From: Ponticaulis sp.
GTDB lineage: Bacteria > Pseudomonadota > Alphaproteobacteria > Caulobacterales > Hyphomonadaceae
NCBI GenBank assembly: GCA_002692725.1
Contig: NZLU01000063.1
Location: 173,574 to 237,573, forward strand
Direction of reading: 5' to 3'
DNA: 64,000 nt
Positions 52,811 to 60,320 of the stretch are shown piece after piece. Under the pieces are notes generated by a model that ran no database searches, was not told where the DNA came from, and saw only the letters and a program-made list of their open reading frames with translations. Numbering within the stretch: position 1 is the stretch's first letter; each line of letters starts with the position of its first letter. The position numbers and the translations under genes are program-made.

Positions 52811-53634
52811 TCTGTCGGCGTGCCTTGTCTGTGTGTGCCGCGTTCAGCCTTGGTGCTGTCGCGGCTCAAGCGGACACCAGCAATCTTCTGCCGCATGAGT
52901 TCTATCTGGAAGAGCCGGGTTCGGTGACGGTTCAGGCCAGCTTTACCGAGCGCTTTCCCCTGCCGAATGTCGCGCTGCGCACCGATACGATGAAGATTGT
53001 TACTCCGTCCGGCGAGGATCAGGCCTTCGCCGAGCAAGTGACGACAGGCGTGCTCACCGTGCTCGAGGCGGAACTGGAAGAGACCGGCACGTATCGGCTG
53101 ACCTCAGGCAATCGCCTCGGGCGCACTGGTCATGCCTATCGTCACAATGATAAGATCGTCCGGCTCAATCGCGGATTTGATGAGCTGGACCTGCCAGTTG
53201 GGGCTGAGCTGTTCACCTCTCAGACGGTCACGCTGGCCGATGTCTGGGTGACTGTGGATGAGCCGACGCCTTACAAGCCCGAGCCGCTAAGCAGACTTGA
53301 GCTCGTTGCGTCCGAGCACCCGTCCTGTCTCAAGGCGGACATGCCTATCCGGTTCACAGCGCTGTTTGATGGTGAGCCGCTAGTCGGTCAGCCGATCATG
53401 CTGACGCGGGCCTTCGGGACCTATGCGGGCGATGGCGACGGGCTGACCTACACCACCAATAGCCAGGGTGAACTGGCCTTTGACGGTCTGCATGCCGGGG
53501 TATTTCTGCTCATGACGCGTCTGATCACCGACGCGCCGGAGACAGCAGAGACCGATCTGCAGAGCTATACGACCTCGCTCGTATTTGATGTGCTCGGAGA
53601 GAACAGCTCCCGCCCGGGATGTGACGGACTGTAA
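52807..53634 (+). CDS. DUF4198-type periplasmic protein
   Basis: A 275-residue exported protein with signal peptide (residues 1-22, AQA/D) and beta-rich domains of the DUF4198 type: NLLPHEFYLEEPGSVTVQASFTERFP and HPSCLKADMPIRFTALFDGEPLVGQPIMLTRAFG, TNSQGELAFDGLHAGVF (an Ig-like/carboxypeptidase-regulatory-like fold). Such proteins accompany metal-uptake TonB receptors. Co-transcribed with the DUF6607 gene (ATGA overlap), so part of the iron/heme locus. Confidence 0.88.
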   Translation: MICRRALSVCAAFSLGAVAAQADTSNLLPHEFYLEEPGSVTVQASFTERFPLPNVALRTDTMKIVTPSGEDQAFAEQVTTGVLTVLEAELEETGTYRLTSGNRLGRTGHAYRHNDKIVRLNRGFDELDLPVGAELFTSQTVTLADVWVTVDEPTPYKPEPLSRLELVASEHPSCLKADMPIRFTALFDGEPLVGQPIMLTRAFGTYAGDGDGLTYTTNSQGELAFDGLHAGVFLLMTRLITDAPETAETDLQSYTTSLVFDVLGENSSRPGCDGL

Positions 53635-53636
53635 GC

Positions 53637-54080
53637 TTACGCGCCTTCGCCTTTATAGACGCCTTGCTCTTTGAGCGCGTCTTCGAGTTCGCGCGGCATG
53701 TAATTCTCGTCGTGTTTGGCAAGAAGCTCACTGGCCTGGAATGCCCATGCTTCTGTGAATGTGCCTTTGCAGATCACGCCCTGGCCCTCGCGGAACAGAT
53801 CCGGGATGAAGCCTTCAAAGCTCACCTTGATCTCACCCGCTGCGTCTTCGACGACAAAATGAAGCTGGCCATCGCTGGTGGTTTCAATCGAGCCTTCCTT
53901 CACAAGGCCGCCAATCTGCGCGCGCTCACCGGGCATGCCGCCACCGCGCTCCACCAGATCTCCGGGCACGTAGAAAGCATCAATGTCAGAGGACAATGCA
54001 CTCAGTGTAAGACCGGTCGCGCCAGCAAGCAAAACGCCTGCAACAACGATGAGCCAGAAACGACGGGCGCGTGCGCGCAT
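53637..54080 (-). CDS. ccmE: Cytochrome c maturation heme chaperone CcmE
   Basis: A 147-residue protein with an N-terminal membrane anchor (about residues 8-28) and an OB-fold domain. The heme-binding histidine is H123 in LAKHDENYMPRELED, with the following tyrosine also conserved. CcmE passes heme covalently to apocytochromes c in the periplasm. The other ccm genes are not adjacent, so the gene is detached from a ccm operon. It is convergent with the DUF4198-type gene. Confidence 0.95.
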   Translation of the reverse strand: MRARARRFWLIVVAGVLLAGATGLTLSALSSDIDAFYVPGDLVERGGGMPGERAQIGGLVKEGSIETTSDGQLHFVVEDAAGEIKVSFEGFIPDLFREGQGVICKGTFTEAWAFQASELLAKHDENYMPRELEDALKEQGVYKGEGA

Positions 54081-54114
54081 GGAAAACTCCCTGTGTATTT
54101 TCTGATTATCTGGG

Positions 54115-55497
54115 TCAGACGCTCGGCAAAATCAATGTGGCACGTAGTCCACCCAAAGGACTGTCTGAGAGCTCGAACCGGCCTGAATAGAGCTCGGAGA
54201 GGTCTTTGACGATCGACAACCCCAAACCCGTGCCCGGCGCGGTTTCATCGAGCCTGACGCCCCTTTTCATGGCTTCTTTGCGCTCTTCGGGCGACAATCC
54301 GGGGCCGTCATCATCAACATGAATGACCAATTCTTCGGGCGTTCCGCGTTCGGCCACAACACGAACTTTTGATGATGCAAACTTGCAGGCATTCTCAAGA
54401 AGATTGCCCAGCATCTCATCCAGATCCTGCCGTTCACCGCGAAAGACGAGCGGCTCAACCTGGCCTGGCGCGACCGATAAGCCCTTCTCGGCGAACAAGC
54501 GCTGCAACAGCCGGGTCAGATCTTCAATGGCCGGTTCGATGGGCGTTCTTGCCCCCAGAACTTCGGCTCGCGCCGCCGCCTGTGCACGTTTGAGATAGTG
54601 CTGCACATTGTCGGACATGGCTTGCGTCTGCCGCCGGACCAGTGAGGACATGGGGTCATCGCTCTGCGCCTCATTCATCAAAACCGCGATAGGTGTCTTC
54701 AAGGCATGCGCCAGATTGCCAACATGGGTGCGCGCACGATCGACAACCGCCTTATTGTGATCAAGGAGCTTGTTGAGCTCCAGGGTGAGCGGCAGAATCT
54801 CCTGCGGATAATTGTCATCCAGATGCTGTTTCTCGCCGATGCGAATATCCGCCACATCCCGCTGGACCCGCACAAGCGGCGCCAACCCAAGCCGGACGAG
54901 AATGAACATGGCTGCGATCAGACCAAGCGCCAGAAGCCCAAGCGAAATCACCAGCGTGATCAGAAACTGTCGCGTAATCCGGTTGATCTCGCTGCGGTCC
55001 GCACCTGCGATCAGAATAACCGGGCTATCCCACTCCCCCGGCAGAATGACGGATTTGGTGGCAATCCGAAGCGGCTCGCCATTCGGGCCGACGGAATCCG
55101 AAAATTGCGGCTCGCCCGGCGCGTTAATGGCCGCCTGAATGGCGAAGTCATCCCAAGGTACCACCCAGTCCCACACACTGTTGGAACTGACTTCGGAAAT
55201 GCGGTCGCCCTCTGTATTCAGACCGGCAATCAGCCAATACCGACCGGCAAGTGGAGTTGAAAACCGCTCATCTGTCGGCGCGCGGGTCTCAATAATAAAG
55301 ACCTCACCATAATCGGTAACGTTGGCCGCGCTGGTGAGCGTGCCAAGCGTGGCGTCCAATTCACTCTGAAACAGATCCAGCGCCTGTTGCCGGTTCAGCG
55401 TGGAGAGAATCCACGCTGTCAGGCCAAGCATCACAAAGCTGAAGACAGCAGACCCGAGGACAAGGCGCCGGGCAAGCGACGTCTTTCCGAAATTCAT
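54115..55497 (-). CDS. Sensor histidine kinase of the PhoQ-like type
   Basis: A 460-residue kinase: TM1 at about residues 14-33, periplasmic sensor region (about 40-175) with conserved FGPNGEPLRI-type loop, TM2 at about 178-202, HAMP, HisKA with H264 (NLAHALKTPIAVLMNEA) and HATPase with N box (GNLLENACKFASS), DDGPGLSPEER and GTGLGLSIVKDL. It overlaps the response regulator gene by four bases. Together with a PepSY-like small protein this forms a PhoPQ/FeuPQ-like envelope-sensing operon. Confidence 0.95.
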   Translation of the reverse strand: MNFGKTSLARRLVLGSAVFSFVMLGLTAWILSTLNRQQALDLFQSELDATLGTLTSAANVTDYGEVFIIETRAPTDERFSTPLAGRYWLIAGLNTEGDRISEVSSNSVWDWVVPWDDFAIQAAINAPGEPQFSDSVGPNGEPLRIATKSVILPGEWDSPVILIAGADRSEINRITRQFLITLVISLGLLALGLIAAMFILVRLGLAPLVRVQRDVADIRIGEKQHLDDNYPQEILPLTLELNKLLDHNKAVVDRARTHVGNLAHALKTPIAVLMNEAQSDDPMSSLVRRQTQAMSDNVQHYLKRAQAAARAEVLGARTPIEPAIEDLTRLLQRLFAEKGLSVAPGQVEPLVFRGERQDLDEMLGNLLENACKFASSKVRVVAERGTPEELVIHVDDDGPGLSPEERKEAMKRGVRLDETAPGTGLGLSIVKDLSELYSGRFELSDSPLGGLRATLILPSV

Positions 55498-56174
55498 GCT
55501 TTGGCTTCGTCAGCTTCCGGGTTGATCAGGCGATAGCCCAGGCCGCGCTCAGTCGAGATCCGGTCAGACCCGATTTTCTTGCGCAAACGGCCGATGAACA
55601 CCTCGATCGTGTTGGAATCGCGGTCAAAATCCTGATCATAAATATGCTCGACAAGTTCTGTTCGGGGCACGACACGGCCCTGATGATGCATCATATAGCT
55701 GAGCACGCGATATTCATGTGCCGTCAGTTTGATCGCCTTGCCGCCAACGGTTGCCCGGGCTGCCCGCGTGTCGACGCGGAGATCACCGCACTCAAGCGCC
55801 GCGCTGGCATGGCCCGAGGCCCGTCGCAGGAGTGCACGCACACGCGCAAGGAGCTCTTCTGTGTAAAAGGGTTTGGTGAGGTAATCATCCGCGCCCGCAT
55901 CAAAGCCGGCCACTTTTTCTGACCAGCGATCGCGCGCCGTCAGAATAAGCACCGGAAAATCCTTGCCATCTTCGCGCCAGCGCTCAAGCACCGTCACGCC
56001 ATCAAGCTTTGGCAGGCCAAGGTCGAGTATCACCGCGTCATAAGGCTCGGTATCGCCGAGGAAATGGCCATCCTCACCATCGGCCGACAGGTCAACGGCA
56101 TAGCCCGCATGGGTCAGAGCATCTGAAAGCTGGCGACGCAGATCCGGATCATCTTCAACAACAAGTACACGCAT
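55494..56174 (-). CDS. OmpR-family response regulator
   Basis: A 226-residue regulator with receiver aspartate D51 (VILDLGLPKLDG), lysine in YLTKPFY, and a winged-helix domain (LTAHEYRVLSYMMHHQGRVVPRTELVEHIYDQDFDRDSNTIEVFIGRLRKKIG in parts). PhoP-like in overall form. It lies five bases after the PepSY-like gene and overlaps the kinase. A direct repeat at 56501-56516 upstream of the operon could be its own binding site. Confidence 0.95.
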   Translation of the reverse strand: MRVLVVEDDPDLRRQLSDALTHAGYAVDLSADGEDGHFLGDTEPYDAVILDLGLPKLDGVTVLERWREDGKDFPVLILTARDRWSEKVAGFDAGADDYLTKPFYTEELLARVRALLRRASGHASAALECGDLRVDTRAARATVGGKAIKLTAHEYRVLSYMMHHQGRVVPRTELVEHIYDQDFDRDSNTIEVFIGRLRKKIGSDRISTERGLGYRLINPEADEAKA

Positions 56175-56179
56175 AAGAC

Positions 56180-56476
56180 TTACCTTCTCTCCCGAAGAAC
56201 ACGGCCATTCTTATCTACGACCAGATCAAGAATACGGCCATTCACTTCCCAGCGAATGCAGTAATTGCCGCCTTCACATTCCGAGGTACCGCGCGGCTCG
56301 CCACCGCCATATCGGCTGCGGAGCCGGTCATATATCTGTTTGAGGCTCAATTGCTGGCCATTGCGCACAGCATTTCGATCCTGCTCAGGCAGCAGATTCG
56401 TGGACGGCATGAACTGCGCTGACGCGGGGGTCGTCACGACGCAGGCTGCAAGAATGAGGGCAAGAATTCGTTTCAT
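56180..56476 (-). CDS. Small exported PepSY-like protein
   Basis: A 98-residue protein with a signal peptide (MKRILALILAACVVTTPASA) and a PepSY-like beta hairpin (SLKQIYDRLRSRYGG... NYCIRWEVNGRILDLVVDKNGRVLRERR). Short PepSY proteins frequently precede PhoPQ-type regulators in Alphaproteobacteria and may modulate the periplasmic sensor. The two cysteines (ECEGGNYC) could form a disulfide. First gene of the three-gene operon. Confidence 0.85.
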   Translation of the reverse strand: MKRILALILAACVVTTPASAQFMPSTNLLPEQDRNAVRNGQQLSLKQIYDRLRSRYGGGEPRGTSECEGGNYCIRWEVNGRILDLVVDKNGRVLRERR

Positions 56477-56500
56477 GGGTCCGTTCTAGGCAGAATTCGC

Positions 56501-56516
56501 TGAACCGTCTCTGAAC
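56501..56516 (-). promoter_or_regulatory. Direct repeat with 11-bp period upstream of the PepSY-regulator-kinase operon
   Basis: TGAAC occurs at 56501-56505 and 56512-56516, spaced by six bases (11-bp period). This is the spacing of OmpR/PhoP-family half-sites bound on one face of DNA. It lies 25-40 bases upstream of the first gene's start, so autoregulation is likely. A looser inverted pair CTTGCAG (56528-56534) and CTGCAAG (56552-56558) lies further upstream. Confidence 0.5.
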
Positions 56517-56588
56517 AAGTGGTACATCTTGCAGTGACCATGTGCAAATTTCTGCAAGAGATGTAATGAAACTGCAGTTCGTCACGCG

Positions 56589-57635
56589 TTAAAAGCGATC
56601 CGGCGTGAACACGCGATCCTCCCATTTCCGGACAAAACTGCGAAGCTGACGATTAGGCTGCGGCGGTAACTCAATGTGCAGGCGGTAATAAAGATCGCCA
56701 GGTAGATCCGGCTTCTGAACACCCAGTCCGCGCATGCGAAGCGTCTTACCGCCATGCATTCCCGGGGGAATAGTGAGAAGTTTCTTGCCCAAGGGCGAAG
56801 GCACTTCGATGCGTGCGCCTTCAACAGCTTCAGTTAAGGAGACTGGCAGATCAACATGCAGGTCGTCTCCTATTCGCTTATAAAGCGGATGATCCTTAAC
56901 TGTGATCTCCAGAATGGCATCACCTGCTGCGGCGCCGCCCGTGCCGGGTAAGCCCTGAGATCGAAGGCGCAGTAGTTTTCCCGACGTAATACCGGCCGGT
57001 ATGGTCACAGAGAGTGGCGGTCCGTCTGCAAACTGGACCGTTTGCTTCCCGCCAAGAATTGTGTCCTCGAACTCCACGGTCAATCTGTAACGCAGATCTT
57101 CTCCGCGTTTTCCAGACTTCTGCCAACTCTTCGGGTCTTTGAAGACATCTGAGAAAAGATCATCGAAGTCGCCGGACGCGGTGTTACCTTTGGTAGTATT
57201 TCGTTCCGTAGAATGGCCGTCATTTACAAGCGCTGCAGCCTTGCCCGTTTTTGCTTCCAAAGTTGTCAACAGATTCGTCAGCATGTCATCCAGAGGATCA
57301 CCACTCCAGCCTGCGAGACTCACAGCGTGATAGGCACCAAACCCAAACGGTATGTCGCAACAGTCCAGCATCGCCGGACATAACTTTTTGTTACGATCAG
57401 CGTAGCTCGCTTCATCAATGACAAACTGGGACTGAACTGACCGCTGGCTCCACAGCACCACGACAGCCTTAGCCGCATCAATTTGTTTTTTGATCTCCTG
57501 GCGAAATCGGTCACCGGACAGAAGTCGCGTATCAAACCATACCGTATAGCCATAGCGTTCCAGCGCGGCGCAGATCGCATTCGCCTTGTCGCGTTCTTCC
57601 CGTTTATAGCTTATAAAGACGTCCAAGCCTGACAT
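56589..57635 (-). CDS. TIR domain fused to a DnaJ/CbpA-type C-terminal substrate-binding domain
   Basis: A 348-residue fusion. Residues 1-125 form a TIR domain (LDVFISYKREERDKANAICAALERYGYTVWFDTRLLSGD, VVVLWSQRSVQSQFVIDEASYA) with the putative NADase glutamate E75. A linker containing a DnaJ-like DDLFSDVF stretch (158-165) leads into the type II DnaJ C-terminal domains I and II (about 180-348; TIPAGITSGKLLRLRSQGLPG, DLPVSLTEAVEGARIEVPSPLGKK). There is no J-domain and no HPD. The C-terminal part is by eye about 55% identical to the DnaJ protein encoded next door, showing origin by duplication. Likely a misfolding- or peptide-responsive TIR effector; this function is inference. Confidence 0.93.
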   Translation of the reverse strand: MSGLDVFISYKREERDKANAICAALERYGYTVWFDTRLLSGDRFRQEIKKQIDAAKAVVVLWSQRSVQSQFVIDEASYADRNKKLCPAMLDCCDIPFGFGAYHAVSLAGWSGDPLDDMLTNLLTTLEAKTGKAAALVNDGHSTERNTTKGNTASGDFDDLFSDVFKDPKSWQKSGKRGEDLRYRLTVEFEDTILGGKQTVQFADGPPLSVTIPAGITSGKLLRLRSQGLPGTGGAAAGDAILEITVKDHPLYKRIGDDLHVDLPVSLTEAVEGARIEVPSPLGKKLLTIPPGMHGGKTLRMRGLGVQKPDLPGDLYYRLHIELPPQPNRQLRSFVRKWEDRVFTPDRF

Positions 57636-57727
57636 TAGCGTCCCCGCACCCTAGATTGGCTGTCACACTTTTCTCAGAGTCAGGCGATATTCGTCAATAA
57701 TTTCCGGGTGTTTTCTGCACATTCGCA

Positions 57728-58663
57728 TCAAGGCCGGTCCGGCACCACATCCCGGTTTTTCCAGTCCTTCACGAAGGCTTTCAGTTCATCATCAAGCTTT
57801 TCCGGCAGAACCAGCTGTAGCGTGATGTAGAGATCGCCCGGATCTTTCTTCTGAATGCCGAGCCTTTTCATCCGCAGGGTCGCTCCGCTTTTCGCGCCTG
57901 AGGGAACTGCGAGAGATTTCCGGCCCAGCGGTGTTGGCACTTCAATTTTCGCACCCTCAACGGCTTCTGTCAGAGAAATCGGCAAGGTCAGGCGCAAATG
58001 ATCACCATCGCGCTTATAATAACTGTGATCTTTCACATTGACTTCGATCAGCGCATCGCCAGGTGGTGCGCCGCCAAGTCCGGGATGCCCCTGAGATCGC
58101 AGGCGCAAGACCTGGCCTGAGGTCACACCCGCCGGGATGGTGATGTCAAACACCTTGCCATCCTGCATGCCGAGGCGCTGTTTCTTGCCTGTGACCGCAT
58201 CCATGAAGTCGACATCGACCTTATAGCGGACATCCTGCCCTTTTGCGGAATGACGGCGCTGCTCGCCGCGCGCTGAATGACCGCCGAAAATATTGCCGAA
58301 CAGGTCTTCAAAAGTGTCCATGCCGGGTTCGGCCCGGCCATGACCATAAGAATGGGTGCGGAATTCGGGGCGCGCCCCTCCGCCGCCCCCAAACGGGCTA
58401 CCGCCGCCAAACGGATTACCATGAAACCGGGTCTGTTCCTGGCCGTCGGCATCGATCTCACCGCGATCATAGCGGGCTTTCTGCTTGGGGTCGGACAGCA
58501 GATTGAACGCCGCTGTGGCGCGTTTGAACTTTTCTTCTGCCGCGGGGTCGTTTGGGCACACATCCGGATGGCATTCCTTGGCCATTTTCCGATAGGCTTT
58601 CTTGACCGCGTCGCCATCACTGCCTTTTGGCAGTCCAAGCGCCGCATAAGGGTCCCAACTCAC
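57728..58663 (-). CDS. DnaJ/CbpA-type J-domain co-chaperone
   Basis: A 311-residue type II J-protein. J-domain at residues 2-68 with the Hsp70-activating HPD at 32-34 (KECHPDV), a Gly/Phe-rich linker (80-130, FGGGSPFGGGGG), and C-terminal domains I and II (about 143-311) without zinc finger. It ends KDWKNRDVVPDRP, in line with the dimerisation tail of CbpA. It stimulates DnaK and delivers substrates. Upstream of the TIR-DnaJ gene on the same strand, 92 bases away, and clearly its paralogue. Confidence 0.95.
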   Translation of the reverse strand: MSWDPYAALGLPKGSDGDAVKKAYRKMAKECHPDVCPNDPAAEEKFKRATAAFNLLSDPKQKARYDRGEIDADGQEQTRFHGNPFGGGSPFGGGGGARPEFRTHSYGHGRAEPGMDTFEDLFGNIFGGHSARGEQRRHSAKGQDVRYKVDVDFMDAVTGKKQRLGMQDGKVFDITIPAGVTSGQVLRLRSQGHPGLGGAPPGDALIEVNVKDHSYYKRDGDHLRLTLPISLTEAVEGAKIEVPTPLGRKSLAVPSGAKSGATLRMKRLGIQKKDPGDLYITLQLVLPEKLDDELKAFVKDWKNRDVVPDRP

Positions 58664-58783
58664 TTGCTTTAAATCCTCACTTTACTTGAGATTTTAAGTA
58701 GGGAGTGCCGGAGCGTTTTCAAAGCCTCTTTCTGTCTTGCGACCGCCTTGTTTCTGGCGTGTTTACGGATTAATCATCTCAAA

Positions 58784-58820
58784 TTCGTGTTGCCGCGGCT
58801 GCTGAACCCGACAACACGAA
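58784..58820 (+). promoter_or_regulatory. Inverted repeat upstream of the phosphatase-like gene
   Basis: TTCGTGTTG (58784-58792) and CAACACGAA (58812-58820) are exact reverse complements with a 19-base spacer. The right arm ends at the Shine-Dalgarno AAGGATG of the gene starting at 58831. Candidate operator in the divergent dnaJ/phosphatase promoter region, or a leader hairpin. Confidence 0.55.
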
Positions 58821-58830
58821 AGGATGGGCT

Positions 58831-59385
58831 ATGCCCTCAATCAAAAGAGATCGCGCCTGGAGACGGGCGCAAAACCGGCTGCACGACGATCATCATGGGC
58901 CGCGAAGCCGGGGCTTCCGGTATGGGGATCCGTGTCCGAAGCGCTGGTATGAAATGTATTTTCGGCGCAATAAACTCGCGCGGGCCCGTCAGATCGGCAA
59001 AATCTGGCCTTATGCGGAATGGACGAAACTGATGGCTGACACCACCACGCTGAATGTTCTGTTCGTCTGTTCAAAAAACCAATGGCGCAGTCCCACGGCG
59101 GAATACACATTTGCAAATATGGAAGGCGTTTCGGCGCGTTCGGCTGGCACGGCGCGGTCGGCCCGTCATCAGATCACACTGGCAGATGTGCGCTGGGCGG
59201 ATCTGATCTTCGTCATGGAAGACAAGCATGCGAGCCGCATCAAGGCCGATTTCCGTCAGGATGTGGCGCATACGCCGATCCATGTGCTGGATATTCCCGA
59301 TGATTATCAGCTGATGGAACAGGAATTGATCGACATTCTGCGCGCCAGTGTCACCCCGCTTATCGAGGCAGAGCTGGGGCGGTAA
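58831..59385 (+). CDS. Low-molecular-weight protein-tyrosine-phosphatase-like protein with basic N-terminal extension
   Basis: A 184-residue protein. Residues 72-184 form the small phosphatase-like domain (COG4551 type): the C-x5-R loop is C-SKNQW-R-S in VLFVCSKNQWRSPTAE, with later DIPDDYQLMEQELI, which provides the acidic part expected as general acid. Residues 1-67 are an Arg/His-rich extension (RDRAWRRAQNRLHDDHHGPRSRGFRYG...) that most relatives lack; it may bind nucleic acid. AAGGATG precedes ATG 58831; ATG 59032 has no good ribosome site, so the long form is favoured. Divergent from dnaJ, convergent with the second TIR gene. Confidence 0.85.
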   Translation: MPSIKRDRAWRRAQNRLHDDHHGPRSRGFRYGDPCPKRWYEMYFRRNKLARARQIGKIWPYAEWTKLMADTTTLNVLFVCSKNQWRSPTAEYTFANMEGVSARSAGTARSARHQITLADVRWADLIFVMEDKHASRIKADFRQDVAHTPIHVLDIPDDYQLMEQELIDILRASVTPLIEAELGR

Positions 59386-59386
59386 A

Positions 59387-60265
59387 TCACCTCCCCATCT
59401 CTACCGTCAAAGGCGCGTTGGCCAGATTCTCATAAATATACTCAAACACATCGAGTACGATCCGCGCGAGATAAGGCGCGTCGAGCGGCAGTTCGAGATT
59501 GTAGGTGTCATCGTCGTCATCGAGCGACGCACCGGAAACGTTTGTGCTTTCACTGAAAAACCGATCTGCGGCGGCGCGTTGATCGGGCGTTTTCAGCGCG
59601 ACACGTGGCAGGTCCAGCACGACATATCCATCACCTGGGTTTGCGAACTGGATGAATTGATCCGCCTCATTCGAAAATATGATGAAGCCGTCAGAATAGT
59701 TGCGCTCAAAGGCTTCGAATGACTGAACCACATGATCATAAATGGGGTTGCCAGCCTTACGAGGGGTTTGATCAGACGAAGGTGCAACGGTCTTTTCAGA
59801 GCGTGCTAAAAAGTCTGCAACAAAATTTGCAAGATGTTCTGCATCCCGCTGAAAGGCTTCGGCCCGGACAAACTGGGCATTGCAATTGGCGAGGGCTTTG
59901 AGGTCGTCGGGCAAGTCCCCGGCGGAAGGCATTTGCGCCCGATCGAGCAGAACAGGAATGACCCGCGCGCCCATTGCGAGTGAGGTCGAGAGTTCAAGCC
60001 GCACAAAATCACCAGGGTCATCCAGCCGACGATTGCCGGCAGTGTCACACGCTCCGAGCCATGTCTCGCCGATCATGGCGAGCACCACCTCGGAGGATTC
60101 AATCTGAGTACGGAGTTTCTCGGCGAAGTCCTCCCCGGGTTCGATGCCGTTAATGTCAAAAAAAACGTGCGTATCTTTCTGGTGATAGCCAAAATAATCC
60201 GCGATACGGCCCGAAAACGCCGCCGAATCCGATCGCCTGTAAGATATAAAAACGCCGCCCGCCAT
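59387..60265 (-). CDS. TIR domain fused to a YbjN/TY-Chap-like peptide-binding chaperone domain
   Basis: A 292-residue protein. The TIR domain (residues 1-155; GGVFISYRRSDSAAFSGRIADYF, FFDINGIEPGEDF, IGETWL, DDPGDFVRLELSTSLAMGARVIPVLL) keeps the putative NADase glutamate at E91. After a short linker, residues 174-292 resemble the type III secretion/YbjN-like chaperone fold (YDHVVQSFEAFERNYSDGFIIFSNEADQFIQFANPGDGYVVLDLP; LDAPYLARIVLDVFEYIYENLANAPLTVEM). Start at 60265 is decided by the GGGGGG stretch upstream. The second TIR-chaperone fusion within 3 kb. Chaperone assignment is by resemblance, lower in certainty than the TIR call. Confidence 0.85.
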   Translation of the reverse strand: MAGGVFISYRRSDSAAFSGRIADYFGYHQKDTHVFFDINGIEPGEDFAEKLRTQIESSEVVLAMIGETWLGACDTAGNRRLDDPGDFVRLELSTSLAMGARVIPVLLDRAQMPSAGDLPDDLKALANCNAQFVRAEAFQRDAEHLANFVADFLARSEKTVAPSSDQTPRKAGNPIYDHVVQSFEAFERNYSDGFIIFSNEADQFIQFANPGDGYVVLDLPRVALKTPDQRAAADRFFSESTNVSGASLDDDDDTYNLELPLDAPYLARIVLDVFEYIYENLANAPLTVEMGR

Positions 60266-60320
60266 ACTGCCCCCCATTTCTGTTTTCGAGGAGTTTAACG
60301 GGCCGACGTCAGAAGGCAAT

